A stretch of 64,000 nucleotides of DNA from Micromonospora sp. CB01531. Lineage in GTDB: Bacteria > Actinomycetota > Actinomycetes > Mycobacteriales > Micromonosporaceae. Below, one piece after another: positions 53,417 through 61,364 of the stretch. Below the pieces are notes generated by a model, which saw nothing but the letters and a program-made list of their open reading frames with translations, did not search any database and had not been told where the DNA came from. The stretch is from assembly GCF_001905095.1 (NCBI RefSeq), contig NZ_LWLS01000077.1:1-64000 (forward strand). Reading direction: 5' to 3'. Made by a program: the position numbers and the translations under genes. Position 1 is the stretch's first letter. Each line of letters begins with the position of its first letter.

Positions 53417-53985
53417 TCAGCGCAGGTCGGCGGCGACGAACGACCAGATTTCGAGGTCGACGCGGGCGCCGCGGACGAACCCGGCATTCGGAGCAGGCCC
53501 TCGTAGCTGAAACCGGCCTTCTCAGCCACCCGCCGGGACGCCACGTTCCCCGGCGCCACCCGCAGCTCGACCCGCTGGAAGCCGTGCTCCAGGATCAGCG
53601 CGATGGCCACCGCGTCCACCGCCTCGGCGGCCAGGCCGTAGCCCCGGGCGTGCGGCGCGATCGCGTACGACACCTCGGTCAGTCGGGCGCCCCAGTCGGT
53701 GCGCCGGGTCCAGAGGCAGCCGACCACCCGCTGGTCCTCCCGCCGGACCACCCCGTAGTGGTCGCCGTCGCCGCTGTCCCGGCGCTGCCGGGCCAGCTCG
53801 GTGCACCAGGCACGCCCGTCGATCCGCCCCGACGACTCGGCCAGCGGCAGCCAGCGCTGAGTCTGCCGGTCCCCGAACACCTCGTCCGCCGCCTCGGCGT
53901 CGGCCGCCGCGAGCGGGCGTACCTCGGTGCGCGGGGTGGAGACGGTTAGCGCCGGGAAGCGGCGCACCGCCACCTGCCCGATCAC
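53417..53985 (-). pseudogene. GNAT acetyltransferase (RimJ/RimL type) with a one-base frameshift
   Basis: The frame from GTG 53985 reads as a RimJ/RimL-type GNAT: VRPLAAADAEAADEVFGD, VVGCLWTRRTDWGARLTEVSYAI, APHARGYGLAAEAVDAVAIA, LRVAPGNVASRRVAEKAGFSYEGLLR. Just after YEGLLR, at about 53485-53490, that frame loses sense, while a shifted frame continues with the expected ending NAGFVRGARVDLEIWSFVA and then ADLR and a stop at 53417. One missing base explains it: 569 bases here, 570 needed for 189 residues. This is either a true mutation or a sequencing error. It overlaps the cobB stop by GTGA. Confidence 0.75.
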
Positions 53986-55352
53986 GCCGGGGCCTCCGCC
54001 GGCGCCACGGCCGCCGCGACCAGCCGGGCCGCGATCTCCGGGTACGCGGCCCAGTGCGGCACGAGCTGCGAGGCGTGCACGCCCCGCCAGACGAAGCCCT
54101 CCGGGGCACCAGCCGGCCAGCTCCACGCCGCCCGCTCGCCAGCCCGCGGGGTGAGCACGGCGGCGTGCTGCTTGTGCCCGACCACCTTCGTGCCGGCCGG
54201 GACCAGCACGCTGTCGGTGCTGGCGGTCGCCTCCCGGTAGCCGATCACCAGACCGTCCCGGCTCGACCCGATCGCGTCGAGCACCCCGCACATGGGCAGT
54301 CCGTCCAGCTCGCGGGCCAGCCAGAGCAGCCCGGCGCCCTCGGCGATCACCGGTCGACCGGTGCGGGCCAGCTCGGCCACGGCGATGCAGAGGCGGCGGT
54401 TGCCGGAGAGCTGCTCCGCGTACGACTCGGAGAGCCCGCCGCCGACCACCAGCGCGCGGGTCCCGGCGGGCAGCGCCTCGTCCCGCAGCGGGTCGACGGT
54501 GACCACCTCGGCCCCGGCGGCGCGCAGCAGCTCGGCCGTCTCCGGGTGGCTGTAGCTGCCGCCCGGGCCGCCGGCCAGCGCCACCACCGGCCGATCCCCG
54601 GGCGGCGCGCCGCCGACCGACGTGGGCGACCAGGGCTCGACCGCCAGCTCCGGCGCGGAGCGGGCCAGCACCAGCAGCCGGTCCAGATCGACCGTGCTGG
54701 CCACCGCCTCGCCCAGCCGGCCCACCGCCCGCAGCGCCTCGCCGTCCCGCCGGACCACCGGGACCATGCCGTGCCGGCGGGCCGGGAGCGCCGGGGGCAG
54801 CTCGTGGCGGCGCAGCGCCCCGTAGACCGGCACCCCGACGTCGTCGAGCGCCAGGCGCAGCATCGCCTCGTGCCGGGGCGACGCCACCCGGTTGAGGATC
54901 ACGCCGCCCAGCCAGAGCTGCTCGTCGTAGGCGCGGAAGCCGTGCACCAGGGCGGCCACCGACTGGCCCATCGCGGCCACGTCCACCACCAGCACCACCG
55001 GGCTGCGCAGGGCGGTGGCGACGGCGGCGGTGGACTCGGCCTCCGGCCGGCCGGTGATCGAGTCGTAGAGCCCCAGGGTGCCCTGCACCAGCGCGAAGCC
55101 GGCCCCGGCGCTGCCGTGTGCGAAGAGCGGCGCGATCCGCTCCGGCCCGACCAGCCGCGGGTCCAGGTTCCGCCCCGGCCGCCCGGCGGCCAACCCCAGG
55201 TACGCCGCGTCCACCTGGTCCGGCCCGATCTTGAAGCCCGCCACGTCCAGCCCCCGCTCGGCGAGGGCGGCCAGCAGACCGAGGGAGAGGGCACCGGTGC
55301 CGCGCCCCGAGGAGGGCGCGCTCAGCACGACGCGCGGCACGACGGTCATCAT
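53982..55352 (-). CDS. CobB-like cobyrinate a,c-diamide synthase homologue lacking key active-site residues
   Basis: A 456-residue protein that follows the CobB/CbiA layout from end to end: an N-terminal ATPase domain (RVVLSAPSSGRGTGALSLGL, then FKIGPDQVDAAYLGLAAGRPGRNLDPRL and LVQGTLGLYDSITG) and a C-terminal class I amidotransferase domain (LVVGGGLSESYAEQLSGN, VIAEGAGLLWL, VIGYREATAS, GHKQHAAVL). The usual P-loop S-G-x-G-K-T reads SGRGTGA, with T at the Lys position (19). The glutaminase nucleophile motif A-E-C-G-G reads AEGAG, with Gly at about 329. GHEFHYS reads GHKQHAA. An intact enzyme looks unlikely, so this may be a repurposed paralogue. Named cautiously. Confidence 0.8.
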   Translation of the reverse strand: MMTVVPRVVLSAPSSGRGTGALSLGLLAALAERGLDVAGFKIGPDQVDAAYLGLAAGRPGRNLDPRLVGPERIAPLFAHGSAGAGFALVQGTLGLYDSITGRPEAESTAAVATALRSPVVLVVDVAAMGQSVAALVHGFRAYDEQLWLGGVILNRVASPRHEAMLRLALDDVGVPVYGALRRHELPPALPARRHGMVPVVRRDGEALRAVGRLGEAVASTVDLDRLLVLARSAPELAVEPWSPTSVGGAPPGDRPVVALAGGPGGSYSHPETAELLRAAGAEVVTVDPLRDEALPAGTRALVVGGGLSESYAEQLSGNRRLCIAVAELARTGRPVIAEGAGLLWLARELDGLPMCGVLDAIGSSRDGLVIGYREATASTDSVLVPAGTKVVGHKQHAAVLTPRAGERAAWSWPAGAPEGFVWRGVHASQLVPHWAAYPEIAARLVAAAVAPAEAPA

Positions 55353-55513
55353 CGACTCCTCGTAGGCGACGGGACGTACGCGGTGGGCGGTGCGCGGTGA
55401 TTTCCGCCCGCGTGACCATACCCGCCCGGTCCGACCGGCGACGGCCGCCGGCCGACCTGTTCCGGCCCGGTCCGGGTCAGTGGCACCGGCTCATACGGGT
55501 AGCCTTCTGTGAC

Positions 55514-56329
55514 GTGTACCGGTTCCTGCTGACCCCGCGCTGGCTGGGCTATCTCGCGCTCACCCTGGTCGCCGCCGCGGTGATGGTGTTCCTCGGCAAC
55601 TGGCAGCTGGACCGCTACCGGGGCCGTACGGCGATCAACGAGCGGATCGACGCCGGCTCCACCATGACCCCCGCGCCGCTCCGCGACGCCCTGCCCGCCC
55701 CGACCGGTGGGCCCGGCACCACCGGCGCGGCCCCGGCCGAGCAGCTCACCTGGTCCAAGGTCACCGCCACCGGCCGGTACGACACCACGAACCTGGTCCT
55801 GGTCCGCGGCCGCACGATCGGTCGGGAGGTCGGCTTCGAGGTGCTCACCCCGCTCGTCCTCGAGGACGGCACCGCCGTGCTGGTCAACCGGGGCTGGATC
55901 CCGCCCGCCCCGGGTGGCGACGCCACCGCCCAGCCTCAGGTGCCGGCCGCACCCAGCGGCGACGTGACGGTCACCGGCCGGGTGGTGGCCAGCGAGAGCG
56001 GTGGCGGCGCGGTCGACCGGCGCAACGGCAAGCTGGAGACCCGGCGGATCAGCCTCCCCCGCCTCGCCAAGCAGCTGCCCTACCCAGTGGCCGGCGGCTA
56101 CGTCCTGCTCGACCAGCAGGCGCCGGCCGCCGACCCGGCCTTCCAGGCCGTCCCGATCGGGCACACCAACAACTGGCAGAACTTCGGGTACGTGGTGCAG
56201 TGGTGGCTCTTCGCCGCCATGAGCCTCTTCGGCTACGGCTGGGTGGCGCGCCGGGAGGCGCGGCACGCTGCCGGCCTGGACAGGCCGCGTAAGCCGGTCG
56301 ACCGGGCCGCCGAGCCCGCCGCCACCTGA
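55514..56329 (+). CDS. SURF1 family cytochrome oxidase biogenesis protein
   Basis: A 271-residue membrane protein. The first helix is LGYLALTLVAAAVMVFLGNW, followed by the signature GNWQLDRYRGR. A periplasmic domain carries VLVRGRTIGREVGFEVLTPL and VLVNRGWIPP, and the last helix NFGYVVQWWLFAAMSLFGYG follows the NNWQNFGYVVQW motif. SURF1 helps assemble haem a into cytochrome aa3 oxidase. GTG 55514 (MYRFLLTPRWLGYLAL) is chosen, with TAGCCT at 55500-55505 just upstream suggesting a leaderless transcript. Longer starts add non-conserved arginine-rich residues. Confidence 0.9.
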   Translation: MYRFLLTPRWLGYLALTLVAAAVMVFLGNWQLDRYRGRTAINERIDAGSTMTPAPLRDALPAPTGGPGTTGAAPAEQLTWSKVTATGRYDTTNLVLVRGRTIGREVGFEVLTPLVLEDGTAVLVNRGWIPPAPGGDATAQPQVPAAPSGDVTVTGRVVASESGGGAVDRRNGKLETRRISLPRLAKQLPYPVAGGYVLLDQQAPAADPAFQAVPIGHTNNWQNFGYVVQWWLFAAMSLFGYGWVARREARHAAGLDRPRKPVDRAAEPAAT

Positions 56330-56413
56330 CCGACGCCCACTGATCGGGCCGGTCCGCCGGCGGGCACACTGCGGCGCCGGGGCGGCCCGCGTACCGCCTC
56401 CGGCACCGCCGAC

Positions 56414-58006
56414 TCACCCGGTGGGCCGCCCAGCGTGGATGGCCCGGACCGCGTCGATGGTGTCGGCCTCGGCGGCGGTCTTGTCGTCCCGGTAGCGCAC
56501 CACCCGGGCGAACCGCAGCGCCACGCCACCCGGGTAGCGGCTGCTGGTCTGCACCCCGTCGAACGCGATCTCGACCACCTGCTCGGGGCGGACCCGGACC
56601 ACCCAGTCGCCCTTCTCCACGGCCAGGTCGAGGAAGCGCTCGGTCTGCCAGCGCAGCAACTCGTCGCTGAGCCCCTTGAACGTCTTGCCGAGCATGACGA
56701 ACTCGCCGGTGCTCGGGTCCCGGGCGCCGAGGTGCAGGTTGGAGAGCCAGCCCTGCCGGCGCCCGCTGCCCCACTCCACCGCCAGCACCACGAGGTCGAG
56801 GGTGTGCCGGGGCTTGACCTTGACCCACGCCGAGCCGCGCCGGCCGGCATCGTAGGGGGCAGCCGGGTCCTTGACCACCACCCCCTCCTGACCGGCGTCG
56901 ACCGCAGCCGCGAAGGCCGCGCCGGCCTGCTCCGGACCGTCCACCTCCATCCGCCCGACCAGCAGCGACGGGTCGACCGCACCGGCCAGCGCGGCCCAGC
57001 GTTCCCGGCCGGGCAGGTCGATCAGGTCCACACCGTCGAGGTGCAGCAGGTCGAAGAAGTACGGGGTAAGCACCGTGTCGCCGGTGCGCTCGGCGGCGGC
57101 GAGCACGGCCGGGGCCACCGCCGTACCGCCGGTGGTGCTGGGCGTGGTGCGCCGGGCGGCCCGGCTGGAGGTCTCCTGGAAAGGCACGGGACGGCCGGTG
57201 GCGTCCAGCCCGATCGCCTCACCGTCGAGCACCAACTCCCGCGCCGGGAGGGCGCGGACGGCGGCCACCACCTCGGGCAGCCGGGCGGTGATGTCGTCCA
57301 GGCTGCGGGTGAAGACCGCGATGTCCTGCCCGGAGCGGTGCACCTGGATCCGGATGCCGTCGAGCTTCACGTCGACCACCGCCGGGGTGCCGGTGGCGGC
57401 GAGCGCCTCGTCCACCGAGGGGGCGCTCTGCGCCAGCATCGGGGCGAGCGGACGGCCCACCTGGAGCCCGAAGCCGGCCAGCGCGGCCGCGCCGCCGGAG
57501 AGCGCCGCGACCGCCACCTCGCGCAGGTCGCCGGCGAGCAGCAGGGCCCGCCGGACGGCCGCCAGCGGCACCTCGGCGGCCCGCGCCACCGCGTCGGCGA
57601 GCAGGCCGGCCTGGGCGCCCTGGCGCAGCTCACCGCTGAACAGGCCGACCAGCAGCCGCTGCTCGTCGGCGGTGGCCGCGGCGAAGAGCCGGCCGAGCAG
57701 CTCGCGGCGGCGGGCCTGCGAGCCGGGACCGCGGACCGCCGCGAGCTCGTCGATCGCCGCGTCGACGCCCGCCACGGTCAGGGTCGGCTCGGCGGCCGGC
57801 GGCGGCAGGTCGCGCAGGCTGGCCCAGCCCACGCCGGTCTGCCGTTGGCGCAGCTCACCGGCAAGATAGCCGGCGCCCGCCGGGACCTCGGCCGGGTCGA
57901 GCGACCGCAGCGCGGCGGCGAGCAGCTCCACCTTGGCCCGCCGGCCGCTGGTGGCGCCCACCGCGGCGGAGGTGGCCGCCAGGTCGAGGAACCGCACGTG
58001 TCCCAT
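56414..58006 (-). CDS. lig: ATP-dependent DNA ligase (LigB type)
   Basis: A 530-residue ATP-dependent ligase of the archaeal/eukaryal-like type found as LigB in actinobacteria. The nucleotidyl-Lys is in VVDVKLDGIRIQVHRSG (motif I K-x-D-G, near 218). Motif III-like ELVLDGEAIGLD, motif IV GQEGVVVKDPAAPYDAG and motif V SAWVKVKPRHTLDLVV follow, then an OB-fold domain with LGARDPSTGEFVMLGKTFKGL. An N-terminal DNA-binding domain fills 1-200. Such ligases are usually accessory to NAD-dependent LigA and serve repair. ATG 58006 or GTG 57997 may be the start. Confidence 0.94.
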   Translation of the reverse strand: MGHVRFLDLAATSAAVGATSGRRAKVELLAAALRSLDPAEVPAGAGYLAGELRQRQTGVGWASLRDLPPPAAEPTLTVAGVDAAIDELAAVRGPGSQARRRELLGRLFAAATADEQRLLVGLFSGELRQGAQAGLLADAVARAAEVPLAAVRRALLLAGDLREVAVAALSGGAAALAGFGLQVGRPLAPMLAQSAPSVDEALAATGTPAVVDVKLDGIRIQVHRSGQDIAVFTRSLDDITARLPEVVAAVRALPARELVLDGEAIGLDATGRPVPFQETSSRAARRTTPSTTGGTAVAPAVLAAAERTGDTVLTPYFFDLLHLDGVDLIDLPGRERWAALAGAVDPSLLVGRMEVDGPEQAGAAFAAAVDAGQEGVVVKDPAAPYDAGRRGSAWVKVKPRHTLDLVVLAVEWGSGRRQGWLSNLHLGARDPSTGEFVMLGKTFKGLSDELLRWQTERFLDLAVEKGDWVVRVRPEQVVEIAFDGVQTSSRYPGGVALRFARVVRYRDDKTAAEADTIDAVRAIHAGRPTG

Positions 58007-58080
58007 CCTGCCAGCCACCTCCGACGGGATGGCGCATCCCGGCCGGGCGACGGGTCCCGCGCGCCACCCGGCCGGGACGT

Positions 58081-58154
58081 GATCCACTCCTGGTGCGCCA
58101 AACGGCGGCATCCGGCGGGCCGGACACACCAACGTGCCGCAACCGGAGTGGATC
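58081..58154. repeat. Intergenic hairpin element with GATC-containing arms (copy 3)
   Basis: GATCCACTCC (58081-58090) pairs with GGAGTGGATC (58145-58154). The 54 bases between are GC-rich with further partial pairing. It lies upstream of the ligase gene and downstream of a small gene. Same layout as copies at 12344 and 53327, different arm sequence. Confidence 0.6.
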
Positions 58155-58192
58155 GATCCGGGAATCGGCGGGCGCGGCGGAGCCGGTCCCGG

Positions 58193-58399
58193 TCAGGCCG
58201 AGACCGGCTCCTCGATCCGCAGGCCACGCGCGCGGACCTCGTCGGCGATCCGGGTGAGCAGCGTGTCGAGCGCGACCAGCGCGGCGGAGAGCTCGCCGAG
58301 CTGGTCCTTGAGCGTGTCCTCGGGCCACGCGGAGACGTCGACGTCCCCCAGAGCACTCACGGCGGCCTGGAGCCGCGCCATCTCGTCGTTCGTACGCAT
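58193..58399 (-). CDS. Small helical protein of unknown function
   Basis: A 68-residue protein: MRTNDEMARLQAAVSALGDV, then a helix-forming segment containing DQLGELSAALVALDTLLTRI and the tail EVRARGLRIEEPVSA. It faintly resembles the helical start of DUF222 proteins that precede HNH nuclease domains, but no nuclease part follows. TATAGC on the minus strand 9 bases before the ATG suggests a leaderless promoter. Short, but codon use looks normal. Confidence 0.55.
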   Translation of the reverse strand: MRTNDEMARLQAAVSALGDVDVSAWPEDTLKDQLGELSAALVALDTLLTRIADEVRARGLRIEEPVSA

Positions 58400-58492
58400 G
58401 TTCGAGAGGCTATAACACCCCCGCGCCCGACACACGGCAAACTCCGACATCGGCTGCGAAGTTACGCTTCCGACACCGGGCCGGGCCGGAAA

Positions 58493-59860
58493 CTAGCCCC
58501 GGTTCCCGCCCGCCTCGGCGACCTTCGCCAGCAGCAGCGCCTCGGCCAGGCAGACCCGCGCGAACTCGCCCAGGTGCAGGCTCTCGTTCGGCCCGTGGGC
58601 CCGGGCGTGCGGGTCCTCGACGCCGGTCACCAGGATCGCCGCCTCGGGGAACATCTCCTGGAAGGTGGCGATGAACGGGATCGAACCGCCGACACCGATG
58701 TCGACCGGGTCGACGCCGTCCCAGGCACCCCGGAAGGCCGCCCGCGCCGCCTCGAACATCGGCCCGGTGGCGTCGATGACGCAGGGGGCGCCGTCGTGCT
58801 CGAAGGTCACCGTCACCTGCGCGCCCCACGGCGCGTGCTTCTCCAGGTGGGCGATCAGCGCCGCGTACGCCTGCTTCGGGTCGTCGCCCGGCGCCAGCCG
58901 TACGCTCAGCTTGGCCTTGGCGGCCGGGACCAGCGCGTTCGGCGCCTCCCCGGTGGCCGGGGCGTCGATGCCGAGCACCGCGAGGGCCGGCTTGGTCCAG
59001 AGCCGGTCGGTGATCCGGCCGGTGCCGAAGAGCTCAGCCCCGTAGACCAGCCCGGCCTCGGCGCGGAACCGGTCCTCGGGGTAGTCGACCGTGGCGCCCT
59101 CCCGGCCGACGAGGCCCTCGACGGCCACGTTCCCGGCAGCGTCGTGCAGCGTGGCGAGCAGCTTGGCCAGCGTGGTGAGGGCGTCCGGCACGGCGCCGCC
59201 GAACATGCCGCTGTGCACGGCGTGGTCGAGGGTGCGCACCTCGACGAAGCAGTTGACGATGCCCCGCAGCGAGGTGGTCAGCGCGGGCACGCCGACGTCC
59301 CAGTTGGTCGAGTCGGCGATGACGATGACGTCCGCGGCCAACTCCTCGCGGTGCGCGATGAGCAGCTGCTCCAGCGAGTCCGAGCCGTACTCCTCCTCGC
59401 CCTCGATGAACAGGACCACGCCGACCGGGAGCCGGTCGCCGAAGGCACGCAGCGCGGCGATGTGCGCCAAGATGCCGGCCTTGTCGTCGGCCGCGCCCCG
59501 GCCGTAGAGGCGGCCGTCCCGCTCCACCGGCTCGAACGGGTCGGACTCCCACAGCGACAGGTCGCCGACCGGCTGCACGTCGTGGTGGGCGTACATCAGC
59601 ACGGTGGGCGCGCCGGGCGGGGCCGGCTTCGTCCCGATCACCGCCGGCTGGCCGCCGGAACGCACGATCTTGGTGTCGAGGCCGCAGCCGCGCAGCAGCT
59701 CCGCCACCGCCTCAGCGGAGCGCTCCAGGTGCGAGTGGTCGAAGCCGTCGAAGGCGATGCCCGGAATGCGGACGAGGCGTTCCAGGTCGGCACGGACTCC
59801 GGGCAGCTCACGCTCGACGGCGGCCCGTACCTCGGACTCGGACATGATCGGTGTCGTCAT
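58493..59860 (-). CDS. M20 family dipeptidase
   Basis: A 455-residue metallopeptidase of the M20 family (CNDP/DapE-like). Metal-site residues: the H and D in MYAHHDVQPVGDLSLWESDPF (near 90), the D in GRGAADDKAGILAH, the E-E pair in FIEGEEEYGSDSL (near 152), the D in VIADSTNWDVG and the H in ARAHGPNESLHLGEF near the end. A dimerisation domain is inserted in the middle (SLRGIVNCFVEVRTLDHAVHSGMFGG). It hydrolyses dipeptides or N-acyl amino acids. ATG 59860 is chosen, though ATG 59869 three codons upstream is equally open. Confidence 0.93.
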   Translation of the reverse strand: MTTPIMSESEVRAAVERELPGVRADLERLVRIPGIAFDGFDHSHLERSAEAVAELLRGCGLDTKIVRSGGQPAVIGTKPAPPGAPTVLMYAHHDVQPVGDLSLWESDPFEPVERDGRLYGRGAADDKAGILAHIAALRAFGDRLPVGVVLFIEGEEEYGSDSLEQLLIAHREELAADVIVIADSTNWDVGVPALTTSLRGIVNCFVEVRTLDHAVHSGMFGGAVPDALTTLAKLLATLHDAAGNVAVEGLVGREGATVDYPEDRFRAEAGLVYGAELFGTGRITDRLWTKPALAVLGIDAPATGEAPNALVPAAKAKLSVRLAPGDDPKQAYAALIAHLEKHAPWGAQVTVTFEHDGAPCVIDATGPMFEAARAAFRGAWDGVDPVDIGVGGSIPFIATFQEMFPEAAILVTGVEDPHARAHGPNESLHLGEFARVCLAEALLLAKVAEAGGNRG

Positions 59861-59890
59861 GACCGGCATCGTATGCCGGCCTTACCGGGG

Positions 59891-60631
59891 TCACCCCCCG
59901 AGCCCGTCCCCGTGACCTGCCCAGAGAGCATCGCCGCCGGGGCCCGGTGGCGCCGGCACCGGTGCACCAACCAATTGACGGGTGCGCGGGACCCGGTCCG
60001 GTCGGGGTCGGCGGACGTAGTACCGGTCGGCGTCGTGCGGCAGGGTGGGCGCGGCGTCGACCACGACGTCCACCCCGGCTTCGGTGCCGTCGGCGGCGAA
60101 GTGCGCCCCCTCCCCGACGTGCCAGCGGCGCAGCTCGGGCAGGATCTCCGCGCCGTCGCGGGCGATCGCGCGGGACAGCCGCAGCGCCGCGGGCGCGGTG
60201 ACGAACACCGACAGGGTCAGCTCCGGCCGGATCGCCGCGCGGGCGGCACTCACCCCCTCGACGATCAGCACCGGCCCGGCGGGCACCGGCACCGCCCCGG
60301 CCAGGAAGCACCGCCGCAGCCAGCTGTACCGGCGGTAGGCCCCCGGCCGGCCCGCGCGTACCGGCGCGAGCACCCACCGCTCCAGCCGGGGCCAGAACGT
60401 GAGCTGGTCGTCCCAGCCGTCCAGCAGGTCGTCGGTGCGGACCACCGGCGGCCGCTCACCGCCGGGCAGCGCGGCGAGGGCGTCCGCGAGGCGGGTCGCG
60501 AACAGGCTCTTCCCCGCGCCGCTCGGCCCGTCCACGGCCACCAGTCGGGTACGCCCCAGCCGCGCCGGCGCCGCGAGCACCCGCCGCGCCAACCCGGCGT
60601 ACGCCTCGACCACCGCCACCGCCGCTGTCAC
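59891..60631 (-). CDS. Uridine-kinase-like P-loop NTPase
   Basis: A 246-residue protein of the uridine kinase/phosphoribulokinase-like group. The P-loop is VAVDGPSGAGKSLFATRLA near 31-49. VVRTDDLLDGWDDQ carries a candidate catalytic Asp, and VLIVEGVSAARAAIRPELTL matches the acidic-substrate segment of uridine kinases. The Arg-rich stretch LRLSRAIARDG could be the lid. It may phosphorylate a nucleoside or another small alcohol. The C-terminal 30 residues are Pro/Gly-rich. It is 21 bases upstream-divergent from nothing obvious and shares strand with the M20 gene. Confidence 0.85.
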   Translation of the reverse strand: MTAAVAVVEAYAGLARRVLAAPARLGRTRLVAVDGPSGAGKSLFATRLADALAALPGGERPPVVRTDDLLDGWDDQLTFWPRLERWVLAPVRAGRPGAYRRYSWLRRCFLAGAVPVPAGPVLIVEGVSAARAAIRPELTLSVFVTAPAALRLSRAIARDGAEILPELRRWHVGEGAHFAADGTEAGVDVVVDAAPTLPHDADRYYVRRPRPDRVPRTRQLVGAPVPAPPGPGGDALWAGHGDGLGG

Positions 60632-60962
60632 CCGACCGACGCTAGCGCCGCCCGCCGGCGTTCATCCCGCCGCCCACCGCCACGTCTTCGGCCGGCGGGT
60701 GGATGCGCCTGCCCGAGGGCACCGTTTCGGTGGCGTACCGGTGCCGCGAGGAGCCACCATCGCGGGCCGTGCTGCCTGGCCGCACCGGCGGCCGCCCGGG
60801 AGCTCCGCCGGGCTGCGGAACACCGCCTGGCGGAGCGGCGGCCGTGCTACCGCTTCCGTGGCACGGGAAGTCCCCCGTCCGCTGGATCCTGGGGTGCAGC
60901 GAGCCGTTCGCCGGTCGGGTCGGCGTCGTCAACGGCATCATCGGGTGGTGCTCCATGACGTG
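60632..60962. other. 331-base gap between the NTPase gene and the rhodanese gene
   Basis: No gene I can support. GC-rich with many short self-complementary blocks (for example GGCCGCACCGGCGGCC near 60779), so a structured leader for the rhodanese gene is possible. I looked for SAM, cobalamin and other common riboswitch cores and did not find one. Confidence 0.35.
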
Positions 60963-61364
60963 ATGTGTCCGGGCGTCGACGCCCTGCTGGAACAGGCCCG
61001 GGCCGGGCTCCACCGGCTGACCCCGCACGAGACCGTCGAGGCGGTCCGCAAGGGCGCGTTGCTGGTCGACACGCGTACCGAGGCGCAGCGGCGCGAGCAG
61101 GGCGAGCTGCCCGGGGCGATCGTGATCGAACGGACCGCGCTGGAGTGGCGGCTGGACCCGGCCAGCGCCTGGCGCATCCCGGAGGCGACCGGGTACGACC
61201 GGGTGGTCGTGGTGGTCTGTCGCCACGGCTACAGCTCCAGTCTGGCCGCGGCGAGTCTCCAGACGCTCGGCCTGCGACACGCGACCGACATGATCGGTGG
61301 GGTGCAGGGATGGCAGGAGGCCGGACTGCCGATGTCCGAGCGCCCCGCCGACGTGCGCTACTGA
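60963..61364 (+). CDS. Rhodanese-like domain protein
   Basis: A 133-residue single rhodanese domain, usually a sulfurtransferase. [34 protein letters not shown] carries the N-terminal CH2A-like motif, and the active-site Cys lies in [18 protein letters not shown], a C-R-H-G-Y-S-S loop. The end [13 protein letters not shown] is typical. In many actinomycetes such a gene follows a cysteine dioxygenase gene, but none is seen here. Its last 7 bases overlap the end of the convergent cobQ gene. Confidence 0.88.
   Translation: MCPGVDALLEQARAGLHRLTPHETVEAVRKGALLVDTRTEAQRREQGELPGAIVIERTALEWRLDPASAWRIPEATGYDRVVVVVCRHGYSSSLAAASLQTLGLRHATDMIGGVQGWQEAGLPMSERPADVRY

Noticed and set aside
56435-60958. A continuous open frame of about 1500 codons on the plus strand
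   Set aside because: It lies antisense to the DNA ligase, M20 peptidase and NTPase genes, all of which have clear motifs. Its translation is low-complexity (Val/Gly/Arg/His-rich). It is a by-product of GC-rich codon bias.
60632-60962. A riboswitch or a cysteine dioxygenase gene before the rhodanese gene
   Set aside because: No riboswitch core sequence I know is present, and no frame shows the cupin motifs of cysteine dioxygenase.
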